This document shows positions 12,746-22,700 of a DNA stretch of 64,000 nucleotides, piece after piece. Positions within the stretch are counted from its first letter, which is position 1. Each line of letters opens with the position of its first letter. The position numbers and the translations under genes were made by a program. The stretch is taken from assembly GCA_013180625.2 (NCBI GenBank), contig SNVD02013258.1, positions 1 through 64,000 of the forward strand, read 5' to 3'. This stretch comes from Boswellia sacra. Its lineage: Eukaryota; Streptophyta; Magnoliopsida; Sapindales; Burseraceae. The notes beneath the pieces were generated by a model. It saw nothing but the letters and a program-made list of their open reading frames with translations, was not told the DNA's origin and searched no databases.

Positions 12746-13300
12746 ATGGATGCCGATATCTTTTTGTTGAACCTTCCTAAATATTTTCCTTCACTTCCTC
12801 AAAATGCTGTGTTTAAAATTTATAAAGTACGGATGACTAGACTTTGGGCGTTGATGCTCCTAAATGTGCCTGCTGATATCCGATGGCTTATCGAAGCCAA
12901 GGTGAGATTGTCCGGTGAGCCGGACATTAATCTCGCAAAATACATGCCTGGTCTAGGAAAGAGCTACTACGCCAAGAGGCGAAGAGCGAAAAGGTTACAA
13001 GTATGTTATAAATGTGCTAGATGGAATTGTAACCAGACTTGTCGTTCATTAGGTTTTGTGTCCAGGAATAGAGAAGATAAACTTTCATTTATTAAGAATG
13101 GTTTGAGTAATGAGTCGCTGGATAATGTTTTATTAACTCTTGAGTCGCATTCTTGTGGACTTGTTCAGCGTGAATTGCTTAATCTATGGACACAATTTCG
13201 TGATGAATTGCAGCATTATAGTCTAGGGAATCTGACTAAAAACGACCCTGTTTGCCAGTTTATAAGAAAACTGGATGGGAAGCAAATTCCCGACTCATAG
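12746..13300 (+). CDS. Unrecognised 184-aa ORF with a four-cysteine cluster, copy A
   Basis: Open from ATG 12746 to the stop at 13300. I do not recognise the family. What can be seen: a leucine-rich N-terminal 45 residues, a strongly basic patch [12 protein letters not shown] (residues 72-83) that could be a nuclear signal or nucleic-acid contact, then Cys87, Cys90, Cys95 and Cys99 (CX2CX4CX3C), compact enough to bind one metal ion, and a charged, probably helical C-terminal third. Copy B has nearly the same protein over residues 45-170 with all four Cys kept, but a 1-base deletion and a 4-base GTTT insertion shift its frame near each end. It lies between the protease relic and the LOG-like ORF and has no RT or integrase motif. 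It may be a second captured host sequence or a lineage-specific element protein. Expression is unknown. Confidence 0.55.
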   Translation: MDADIFLLNLPKYFPSLPQNAVFKIYKVRMTRLWALMLLNVPADIRWLIEAKVRLSGEPDINLAKYMPGLGKSYYAKRRRAKRLQVCYKCARWNCNQTCRSLGFVSRNREDKLSFIKNGLSNESLDNVLLTLESHSCGLVQRELLNLWTQFRDELQHYSLGNLTKNDPVCQFIRKLDGKQIPDS

Positions 13301-13520
13301 AAGGCGTTTCAGCCGTTACTGGACGTAAAACCAGAGGAAGATGCGAGCCACAATCACAACTACTTGTATATTTGAATGTGTGTTGTTGTTGTCGAATTTT
13401 ATTTTTTTGTTTCGTTTGATCTGATTATCAATGTTGTTTTTGTGTTGTTGTTGTTTGTTGATTTTGTTTGTTTTAATTTCAAGTTTTCTTTTTGACAAAC
13501 CATATGACTACCCCATGGCA

Positions 13521-13793
13521 TAAGCACACGTGGAAGACAAGTGTGGAGGTTTTGTCAACCTCCGCTGAAAGTATATCTTTACTTTTCATGCTTCACGTGG
13601 AAGACAAGTGTGGAGGTTTTGTCAACCTCCGCCGAAAGTATATCTTTACTTTTCATGCTTCACGTGGGAGACAAGTGTGGCGGTTTTGTCAAACCCCGCC
13701 GAAAGTATATCTCCATTTTCCATGTTTCACGTGGGAGACAAGTGTGTAGGTTTTGTCAAACCCCGCCGAAAGCATATCTCATTTTTTTCAAAT
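13521..13793 (+). repeat. 67-bp tandem array with G-boxes and hairpins, copy A
   Basis: Four units with exact 67-base period: CACGTG falls at 13527, 13594, 13661 and 13728. Each unit also has an inverted repeat; the first two read GGAGGTTTTGTCAACCTCC (7-bp stem, 5-base loop), and the third has GGCGG pairing with CCGCC. A decayed fifth unit may follow to about 13850. CACGTG is the plant G-box, bound by bHLH and bZIP factors. The array ends about 200 bases before the LOG-like ORF. Copy B has three units at the same place. Confidence 0.85.
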
Positions 13794-13991
13794 CGGGGGC
13801 GATAAATCTGCATCGAGCAACCCCCACCGAAATTATCTCCCCATGTGTCAAAATTTGAGAGTTTTACGTGTGTATATATACATTCTGCATATTTTCAATG
13901 TCATTCCATAACCTGTCTTGCACTGAAACAACATATTACCTAACGTTATCATTGTCTTACACAAGTTAGAGCACTTGTAGAAATAGAGAAA

Positions 13992-14633
13992 ACACCAATT
14001 CGGCGATTCCAAAATATATGCGTATTTTGTGGATCGCAATTTGGTAAAGATGGAGAGTTTACAACAGCAGCTCTTGATCTTGGTAGGACATTAGCTGCGA
14101 GGAGTATTCATTTGATTTATGGAGGGGGTAGTCTTGGGTTAATGGGGTGTGTGTCGACAGCTGCATCCTTGGGAGGAAGTAAAGTTCTCGGCATTATCCC
14201 TAAACCATTAGCTGTGCGAGATATCGTAGGCAACACAATCGGGGAAGAGTTACAGGTCTCTATCATGCATGAGCGTATTGCACATATGGTTGTTAAGTCC
14301 GATGCATTTATAGCTTTACCCGGTGGTTATGGTACATTAGAGGAGATATTTCAAATCACCTCTTGGGCACAGCTAAACATCCATCGGAAACCCATTGGTT
14401 TGTTAAATGTCAATAATTTTTTTGATGGTTTGTTGTCTTTTCTTGATCAAGCAGTAGAAAAAAACTTCATCTCACAGTCGGCGAGGCAAATCCTGGTTAC
14501 AGCTTCAACTGCAGGGGAGTTAATTGACAAATTACAAGCATTCGTCTATTCGCCTGATCCAATAATAGCTCGGATAGATTGGTTTGGAGAAGGCAATAAG
14601 AGGCGTAAACTGGATTTAACGCTCCATCTGTAA
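13992..14633 (+). CDS. Intronless LOG-like cytokinin phosphoribohydrolase ORF, copy A (start codon lost)
   Basis: LOG enzymes remove ribose 5'-phosphate from cytokinin nucleotides to release the active free base in the cytosol. This open frame of 213 codons matches the family along its whole length: VFCGSQFGKDG (residues 11-21), [10 protein letters not shown] (42-51), MHERIAHM with the active-site Arg (residues about 92-99), PGGYGTLEE (110-118, at 14319-14345, the family's PGGxGTxxE motif) and [20 protein letters not shown]. The length equals that of plant LOGs (about 210-220). Plant LOG genes are normally interrupted by several introns; this one has none, as expected for an RNA-derived capture. 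The codon aligned to the start is ACA (13992-13994), where copy B has ATG, so as it stands translation would need an upstream fusion or the in-frame ATG at residue 51. It sits inside the gypsy element, behind the G-box array. Confidence 0.8.
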   Translation, partial: TPIRRFQNICVFCGSQFGKDGEFTTAALDLGRTLAARSIHLIYGGGSLGLMGCVSTAASLGGSKVLGIIPKPLAVRDIVGNTIGEELQVSIMHERIAHMVVKSDAFIALPGGYGTLEEIFQITSWAQLNIHRKPIGLLNVNNFFDGLLSFLDQAVEKNFISQSARQILVTASTAGELIDKLQAFVYSPDPIIARIDWFGEGNKRRKLDLTLHL

Positions 14634-15639
14634 TCTCTATCTACTGATTTGCTTCACTTTTGTTTGCTTTCTTTTTATTGTGTTTATTTGAGATTTTTCA
14701 TGTTATTTCTTTTGAGCTTTTTCAGGTTATTTCTTTCGTCCCAGGTAATATTTTCTAATATTGGTTTTTAGAGTGGTGGCTTAAAAAGTTCAAGTTCTCT
14801 TGACACACATTCTAGATCTCTTCAATCCATAATGGCTGAATAAGGAGGCTAACTTCTAAACTTTTTAGACCCATTCTAACTAACTTGTTTCTGTTTACTG
14901 ACTTGTTGAACTTTGTTATTTTATGAGTGAGTTTAGTTTTGCCTAATTTAGAGTTGTTATGTTTTTTTATCTTTACCAGTTTCGATTTAAAAAAAAAATT
15001 GTGGAAAAACCTGAGAATGACAGAATATGGGGTTTCCTTAACCCTTGAAACGCATTCTTCCTTAATAACTTTGTAGTTTGTTTATTTTATGTTGTTTGAA
15101 GTGTCTTGTTTTGTTCTTCCTAATAAAGGTATATAGGCTGGAAACCTTAAGTCTGCGGGCTACTGGTCCTAAGGATTGTTGAAATATACAATCTTGACTT
15201 AGGTGTAACAACGCCACGTACCTCTTTTCTTGCATTTTGTGTGTCGATGATAAGATAATGATTGAATTAAGAATAACTCTTGGAAAATGATAAATGATGC
15301 ATGGATCTGTGTGCTTGAAATGTTTATTGGTTTTCGCTTTGCTTTTGATTCCTTGCGCAACATTGAGCACTGAGCTATTATCACTGAGTTATTTGTTCAC
15401 TTAGAGAAAGTTTATGTAATTTAAATGTTTCTTCAGATTTCAATGAATTCTAGAACTTGTTTGATGTCACTCGAGGCGAAATCCTAGACTGTGCAATATT
15501 AGGAAATGATTTAGGCCATCTTTGGACCGTTTGAGCCTTAATAGCCAACCTTGACTGTAAATTGATCCCTAGTTACCCCTTTGAGCCTCTGTAAGCCTTT
15601 TTTTGTTCTGTTAACTCACTAAAAGATTTCCTAGCCTCA
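14634..15639 (+). other. 3' internal region of gypsy copy A
   Basis: Non-coding, conserved with 24500-25498 of copy B. It ends at a deletion junction near 15637-15643, where internal sequence passes straight into the LTR promoter motifs. The polypurine tract present in copy B (about 23540-23556) is therefore missing here. Confidence 0.75.
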
Positions 15640-16692
15640 CTAACTGTAGCAGGTTACTGTAGCAGAGTATATAAACACATTTTAGGGTTTTATTTGAATA
15701 ACTTGAAGGGGGGAGAACGTGGAGGAGGCTGCATCTTTGGATTTCTCTCATCTCTTAGAGTTCTTGAAAGAGATTGAAGGCTTGGAAAGAGGAAGAACTA
15801 CAAATCCTAAGAGATTTCATCAGATTTGCTAAGTTTTTCATTTCCCTTTCATTTTCTGGAATTGCTATGTATTGTATTGTATTTGTATTGTGTTTGAATA
15901 TGTGTAACTAAATCTGAATTGGTTGAGGGTGATTTCAAAGCCCCTGATATGGTTTTTGTAAGTTGATTGTGCAAGAAGTTGTTATCCAATTCTCTAATTG
16001 AAATTGCTTGTATTTTCCCATGTCTAATGCTTATGATTGCTTGCTGGATTGTATTTGGGTGGCCAACTGAATATAATCGGGATATTGTCTATTGCTAGAC
16101 TAGAAATCTTGATCCGTAATTGTCTTGAATTTCTAATCCTTAGTAGCAAAATTGTGATCAGAGATTGCAATTGGAGAATACAACCTAAGTTAAATAAAGA
16201 TGTGTATAAGAGACAGGTTTATTGCTTAGATCAACCTATCTTTCTTATCGTAATGCATCCATTGAATTAAATTTAGAGAGCTTGTTCTAGGTTGTTTAAT
16301 GGATAGAGATTAAATAAAGAACATGTTTTATTTAACAACAAAGTAAGGAAAGATTGGGATAACAGAGCTTGTTGTTATCTACGATTGATAACTTCAATTC
16401 TGTAATTGGATGACAATTCTATGTTAATTCACAAATTCATATCTTATGGCAGAGAAAGAACCCTTAACCAAGTGTCTCTCATTGATTTTTCACTCCATTT
16501 TACTTTGTGTTGTGTTATTGTGCATTTACATTAATATTTTATTTAATTAATCCATCAACAAAACCCCCCCCATTTATTCTGTTGTTGCTTTTAAATAACA
16601 AATTCAATTAGAATCAATCCTCGTGGGAACGATATCTACTTATCACTTTATTACTTGTGCGATTAGTATACTTGCTAGTTTCGAACGCATCA
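15640..16692 (+). repeat. 3' LTR of gypsy copy A, 5'-truncated
   Basis: Matches 9124-10177 of the 5' LTR and ends at the same CGCATCA, but lacks the first roughly 350 bp. The 19-base Tn5 mosaic end at 16198-16216 replaces about 14 bases of LTR sequence. Confidence 0.88.
16198..16216 (+). other. Tn5 mosaic end / Nextera adapter sequence (assembly artefact)
   Basis: AGATGTGTATAAGAGACAG is a perfect 19-of-19 match to the Tn5 mosaic end used in transposase-based library kits. The other LTR copies have about 14 bases of ordinary LTR sequence here (ATCCGAGCTTGTGT in the 5' LTR). In the + frame it translates to the DVYKRQ string known from adapter-contaminated database entries. It is not plant DNA. 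Confidence 0.96.
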
Positions 16693-16697
16693 TGTTT
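16693..16697 (+). repeat. Target-site duplication of gypsy copy A (right)
   Basis: TGTTT, identical to 8765-8769. Copia sequence resumes directly after it. Confidence 0.85.
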
Positions 16698-16711
16698 TCA
16701 TCACAAGTTGC

Positions 16712-16726
16712 CAAAAAAGGGGAGAT
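16712..16726 (+). other. Polypurine tract of the copia element
   Basis: CAAAAAAGGGGAGAT directly precedes the TGTTAG start of the 3' LTR. It primes plus-strand synthesis; this form (AAAAAGGGGGAGAT) is standard in copia elements. Confidence 0.85.
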
Positions 16727-17595
16727 TGTTAGCGTCAACGTGTGACACTTGCATGTGCCATGCACATGATATTTTTGTCTAACTTGTGATAAAACAAAAA
16801 TATTATATTGTTCCTTATTTTACTGTTTCTAGAAGTATATTTTAGAAAGTATTTGGTTTATAATACAAACCTTCTTAGATTAGGACATTATTTAATGTAT
16901 CCTAGTTGAAATAGGAGAATATCTATTTGTGTCCTAATTCCTTTAGGAGTTAATTATATCACTTCCTATTGTATTTGTCTTTATCCTAATGTGAGTTTGG
17001 TTAGGATTTTACAGGAATCAAAGGAGATTTCGTTCAGACTTCCCACTATATATATTGTAATGTTTACATAACATATAGTTTTTTTTTTGTTGTGTGAGTC
17101 TATGTCACGGCATTCTAGAATTGAAAGGAGAGCTTCAATGTAAATTGGGATGCTTCATTGATTTGATTTTATGAGTGTTTTATTTATGTATGAGAGGTTG
17201 TAATCGTACATGAATTGTTGATTAGGTCTGTGTGAGTTAGTAGACACTTGAGAGAACTTGCGAGTTAAGTGTTTATGTAATTCAGTGTTAGACATCATGG
17301 TTATGATATACTTAACAGTATGTTGTTAAGTTATCTATGACAGAGAGTGAGCAATGTCAATAGAGTTTAAGATATTGACGGGATTTTGTTTTACAAAGAT
17401 TAAGTTAGTGTGTAAGAGTGGGTCAGCACTGTAAACGATCCTAAAGATTGTACAAACAAGAACTTAGTGAATTGCAACTTTATAGCTGTCCGTGGATATA
17501 GGTTTTATAACCGAACCACGTAAAATCCTCCTGTGCTGATTTACTTTACAGTTTACTGTTATATTACTTATAACTGCATACTTCCAGAACTTACA
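16727..17595 (+). repeat. 3' LTR of the SIRE-type copia element
   Basis: 869 bp from TGTTAG to CTTACA. The last 620 bp pair with the window start. It fixes the right border of the copia element. Confidence 0.92.
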
Positions 17596-17832
17596 GTATG
17601 AAAAATGTTCGATTTATAGTACGTACTGTAAGATTTAAAACCAAGCCGTAGGAAGAGTGCAGAGCTTTTGAGGTAGAAAGTTGAAGTACTTAGTGAGAGG
17701 AGAGGGTTGTGTTTGAACTTTGAAGTTGGCAGTCATGTAGGTTTTTACTGATGCATTCACAATGGATTGTGCAGCAGTTAAAGATGACTAGGTTTAAATT
17801 TTTTTGAAAACTGTAATAAGGGTATAATATAA
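17596..17832. other. Short intergenic stretch between the copia 3' LTR and the MITE
   Basis: No gene or repeat recognised apart from the left duplication arm of the MITE at 17824-17832. Confidence 0.5.
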
Positions 17833-18893
17833 GAGTTATGCTATTTGCACCTCACCTATCAGCTAAACAGCTCTCATCTTTTAGTTTAAAAGTATAAATT
17901 TGTAATAAAAAATTAAAATGATCTTATTTCTTTTTGTAGCTCATCAAATATTTAAGCCAATCAGTCTCAAAAGATTTTCCTACTCTTTCATCACATCTTG
18001 AAACTTCACGCTTGAGGCTATTTGCCCAGTTGCCTTAGCCCAACCTCCAAAATGAGTAAAGGACTCTTCAGAATTGAGAGCTTATTCTGGTAGAAAGGTT
18101 GTTGATTAATCATGGAGCCAGGAACAACCCATGATGTAAATAATGTTATCCCATGTTAATGAACCCAATATTCCCTCTTGGGTGTGGTTACGGTACAACA
18201 GCTGATGTATCGATATATCACTTTTTAAAATCGTATAAAAGTTGTAAATAAATATATAAAAGTTATGAGTGAGTGTGTAAAAATTATAAATGAATGTGTA
18301 TAAATGTTTTATTTACAAATTTTAGATACTTATTTATAACTTTTATATACTCATCTATGACTTTTACAAACTCATTTAAAATTTTTACACACTCATTTAA
18401 AAAAAATTATAAATGAGTATATAAAAGTTGTATTTACAACTCCTATGCATTGATTTACATTACATTCTCACTTATAACTTTTACACAAATTTAAAAATTG
18501 ATGTTCCGATATATCAATAGTACTATATTATGATACAAATATATATCGGCTTTCGGCTTTACAGTTGCAGCACCATAAAAAAGTTTACTACAGATATGAA
18601 AGTCAATGCAAACAATTTATGTCAAATCCTTGTTTTGTTATTTTGAAACAGAATCAAAAATTAACTGCAATAGTTTCATTTGAAATTTATAATTAGGTAA
18701 AATAAGCATAACAAACCTAGTAAAAGGAAAAAGGGGAAGAATATGAAAATATTGCAGTGTTAAATTCTTAATGAGATGCAAAAAAAACTGGTTCATCTTT
18801 CTTAACTATTTATTTTTGTTGAGAATTTTTTCTTCTTAAAATTAAAAGATGGGAGCTATTTAGTCGGTAGGTAGGATGCGAATACAATGACTC
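17833..18893. mobile_element. Mutator-like MITE with ~55-bp terminal inverted repeats
   Basis: The left end GAGTTATGCTATTTGCACC (17833-17887 overall) is the inverted, imperfect match (roughly 43 of 55) of the right end 18839-18893. The flanks ATAATATAA (17824-17832) and ATAATGGAA (18894-18902) agree at 7 of 9 positions, the duplication length of Mutator-like elements. The interior is AT-rich, with repeated TATAAAAGTTGTAAATAA-like and inverted segments at 18190-18550. No transposase ORF, so it is non-autonomous. It lies about 840 bp upstream of the ATPase gene start. Confidence 0.75.
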
Positions 18894-19734
18894 ATAATGG
18901 AATTTAAGTGTCACCTGTCTATATTACATGATCCATAAACTTTTCTGAGGTCCGAAGTTATTTTGATCAATTTATTGCCTTGTGGTATTAATAGTATCTA
19001 CCACCTAGTTGTTTGATCACAGGTGCAATCGGGGCTTTGCTGGATTTTTCTCGCTTTTGTTACCCAGAAAGCAGATGAAATCATTAAAAGGGTCTCGCAA
19101 TGATAAAAATACTTAAACGTTAACGAGTGCAGTGATACAACTATACAAATATTGTCATTCGTTCTGATATTCCATCTGATTCATGGTATTAACGTATTAT
19201 ATAATAGCTTTTTTTTTTTAATCAAATTTTTACGAGCAACTAAATTGGGAAAGGCCTTAGTATATCAAATCCTACTTCCCAGAATCCTAAATAATAAAAA
19301 AATGTTCGGCTTAAGCAATCTCATGAATCCAAAGTTGTAGCAAAGAAAACAGTCACAAACTCGCAAACAACACATAGTTGCATGCAACGCAACAAAGAAA
19401 TTATTGTTGAATCATGCTTGGTTAAGGAACATGCTAAATTATATAATTGTAGCCCAATTCTACATTGTGACCCAAACAAAGAAAGCCGAAGCATCCGAGT
19501 AGAATTATTCTTTTGTTATCAATTTCACATCACATCACATCAAGCAAAGAGCACAAGCAAGCAACCAACCAAACAAGCTAACGCCAATTACCCAATTACC
19601 CAAATGTGTGGCTACTACCAGTTTCTCTCTCTCTCTCTCTCTCTCAAAATTTGTATATATATGAAATTGAAAAAATGAAACCACAAAAATCACCTTAACC
19701 TAACCTCAACAATTTTTCCCGCCAAGCCGAACAG
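18894..19734 (+). promoter_or_regulatory. Presumed promoter and 5' UTR of the ATPase gene
   Basis: The 840 bp before the start codon contain a (CT)n run at 19624-19645, common near plant transcription starts, and a TATA-like TATATATAT at 19654-19662. Either the TATA box drives transcription with a short leader, or the CT run is part of a longer 5' UTR; the sequence alone cannot decide. No other gene is seen here. Confidence 0.45.
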
Positions 19735-22700
19735 ATGCTCTGTTTTTCTCTGTTTCACTGCCACAGTTTACCTCAGTTAACCAGTCAATTCAACCACCAA
19801 GCTTCGTTTTTTCCACCACAATCGAGGACCCTTTTACCTCCTCTATATCTCTGTCCAGACCCTGTTTTTTTCTCGAAGAAAAAGCATGGGTATCGAACGG
19901 AATTCTCGATTTTTTCTTATTCGAATGGTGTGGTTTCTTCTTCAGTGAATGATGATTTTGATATGGAATTAGACCGCCTTTTGGCGCTGGTGCCAGAGGA
20001 AATGCGACGGAGAGTTAGCAAGCACCCGGAGCTTTATCAGCTGATTGAAGTGGTTATGGATTTGGGTCGCAAGCCATTGGCCAGATTTCCATCTGGAGAC
20101 TTTGTTCTATCGGATTGTCCCATCACTGTCCAGGATCTTCAACATGCTACGTCTCAGGTGAATTTCTGCATAACAAGTGTTTGATTTAAAGTTTGTGGTT
20201 TACCATTGGATTGGAAGTGTGTGTTCGCACTGTTTGCTTTTTGGCTTGTGTGGGCCTCAGCACTTAACAAAGTATTACTATTACTAACTTTAGTTGGAAG
20301 ATGACAATGAGAAGCAAGCCCGTAATACAAAGTTACATAGTTATGCAAGCAAGAGTGATTGTTGACAGCGTATTGTTAGTAATTTATGTTCTATGATTAA
20401 TCACAACAATGCTACAGAAAAACTCTAATAGAATAAGCTCAATCCTGATAAGAATTTGAAGGTAACTATTTCTTTTTTTTTTCTTTTTTTCATAATTATA
20501 CTATATATACTTTTACTGAGTCACAACGAAGAATTCATGCTTCTAACTTAGTATAACTGTATTACAGGTTGGTGATTTTGCCGTTGACAACCGAGCAGGC
20601 ATCAGCCGGACATTGCACCGCATTAGTGCCATCAGGAATCGAAAGGGTGCAATTATTGGTCTAACTTGCCGAGTTGGTCGTGCAGTATCTGGGAGTGCTA
20701 ATTTGCTGCAAGAATTGGTTCAAGATGGGGCTTCTTTGTTGCTCATTGGCCCTCCAGGAGAGGGGAAGACCACTATTATCAGGTTAGTCATTCCTATTCT
20801 GAATTATTTGTTATCCATGCATGGACAGCTCTTTCTATTTGTTTATTCTCTCATGATTGCAGTTCATATAGTATGTACACAGCCAGTAGAGAAAGGATAC
20901 CTGGTAGAGTACAGTGATGCTTGGCTGATGAATTTAACAACCCGCTAGGTGGTAACATCATGGAGAAACCAGCTTGCAAATCAGCTAATTACATTTATAC
21001 AAAATTATCAAAGAGCTAATAAAGTATTCACTGATATAACAGCAGACTAAAGACACTAATTGGTGTATCTTAACACTCTGACAAACTTTCTTTCATGAAC
21101 AATTTGTTTACTTAGCCAATTACAAGTTCCAATTTCACAATGTTTAGCATTACCAGGAATTTGTTTCTTCATATTAAAAGCCCAAGGCAAAATGTTTTAA
21201 TAACTTGGTTCCTACTTGTTTTTGTTGAGATGGTGAGAGTATTAGACTTTAAATCTGTCATCTGCATTAGGAATGTTAAGAGAAGAGGACCTTTACCCGG
21301 TTACCAAACCTGGGTCGTTCTGAGAGTACATGTGAGGTCTTAAAAGTTTAGACAGCAGGAGTTAGAAGCTAGGGCCACTTATATGTCTTGAATATATGAA
21401 TATTTCTTCTTACCAGTCTTGGGGCCATCATTTATGATGGGAATAGAACTAGGTTTCTACGCGCCAGTCTTGCTCACTTCTCACCTTCAAAGAACATTAC
21501 TAGAGGAGTTTAGTAAAAGTGCAATAACTACCTGGAATTGGAGGCAGTTATGGAGAAAATATGTATTCTTTGAGACTAGTACTCTCCCACTGAAGAGAAT
21601 GCTAACTGTTAGAAAGAATGGGGCATGTTCAAACAATTCAAATCTGTTGGGGGAAAAATGTCGATAACTATTCATTGAAATTTAAATCTACAACAGAAGG
21701 ATACCACATTTTTAAGAATAATGCAGTTGGCTACCCTGATTAAGCTGGTCGTGGGATAATCTAAAATTTTTAATATTTGCAGGGAAATAGCTAGGATGCT
21801 TGCAAATGATTATCAGAAACGTGTGATGATTGTTGACACTTCCAATGAGATAGGTGGGGATGGCGATATACCTCATTCAGGAATAGGTAATGCTCGTCGG
21901 ATGCAAGTCCCTAATTCTGACATGCAACATAAGGTATGAGCCACAGCTGTTTGATTTCAGCTGTCCTCTTTAGTTTCATAATGAAGGTTTGATTACTGAA
22001 AATTTGAGTGGTTGAAGTTCTTCGGTCATATATTATTAGAATAAATTTCTGAACTATAAAAAAAAAATAGTTACATGGTGATATTGCCTGAACTCTTCAA
22101 AATCCAAGGAGAATATATTAGAAATTGATGCGTTCAAAACTAGCAAGTATACTAGTCGCACAAGTAATAAAGTGATGAGTAAGATATCGTTCCCACGAGG
22201 ATTGATTCTAATTAAATTTGTTATTCGAAAGCGAAAACAAAATAAATGGGGGGTTTTGTTGATTGATTAACTAGATGAAATATTAATGCAAATAAAGAAT
22301 AACACAATGCTAACTTAATTGAAGTGAGAATTAATCACTGACGGAAATCTGGTTAAGGGATCATTCTCTGCCACAAGATATGGATTTGGGAATTAATCAT
22401 AGAATTGTCATCCAATTACACCATTAAAATTATCAACCGTAGATAACAACAAGCTCTGTTATCCCAATCTTTCCTTATTTTGTTGTTAAATAAAACAGGC
22501 TCTTTATTTAATCTCTATCCATTAAACAACCTAGAACAAGCTCTCTAAATTTAATTCAATGGATGCATTACGATAAGAAAGATAGGTTTATCTAAGCAAT
22601 AAACACACAAGCTCGGATTATTTAACTTAGGTTGTATTCTCCAATTGCAATCTCTGATCACAATTTGCTACTAAGGATTAGAAATTCAAGACAATTACGG

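Larger units (their letters stand above)
8770..16692 (+). mobile_element. Non-autonomous Ty3/gypsy element carrying a LOG-like ORF, copy A
   Basis: A 7.9-kb element nested in the copia element. Order: 5' LTR 8770-10177, primer site 10184-10200, gag-protease relic 10292-12310, unrecognised ORF 12746-13300, 67-bp tandem array 13521-13793, LOG-like ORF 13992-14633, truncated 3' LTR about 15640-16692. There is no RT, RNase H or integrase. Compared with copy B (22126-31312, - strand), about 1.3 kb is missing at the 3' end: roughly 0.95 kb of internal sequence including the polypurine tract, plus the first 0.35 kb of the 3' LTR. Copy A therefore cannot be mobilised as it stands. The primer site, protease sequence style and the AAGCGCTT..GGGAGGCAACCCAA block after the protease all fit the Athila/Tat side of gypsy. 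Confidence 0.93.
1..17595 (+). mobile_element. Ty1/copia element, SIRE type, interrupted by gypsy copy A
   Basis: The element runs off the left edge of the window. Its parts are a partial 5' LTR (1-620), primer site (623-637), degenerate gag-pol (683-5538), degenerate envelope-like ORF (6379-8258), polypurine tract (16712-16726) and a full 3' LTR (16727-17595). The 8770-16692 segment is a later nested insertion. The extra ORF between pol and the 3' LTR, together with the gag and RNase H sequence style, points to the SIRE/Maximus lineage. Many in-frame stops show it is dead. The host duplication cannot be tested because the left end is outside the window; the 5 bases after the 3' LTR are GTATG. 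Confidence 0.9.

Noticed and set aside
13521..13793. The regular repeat array looked CRISPR-like at first glance
   Set aside because: The whole 67-base unit repeats with no variable spacers, and the host is a plant.
16198..16216. A genuine Tn5 insertion
   Set aside because: Only the 19-base mosaic end is present, with no transposase, no second end and no 9-bp duplication; adapter contamination explains it fully.
21140..21667. ORFs 21140-21343 and 21419-21667 in intron 2 of the ATPase gene
   Set aside because: They lie between well-supported exons 2 and 3, have no homology and are not flanked by fitting splice sites in phase.
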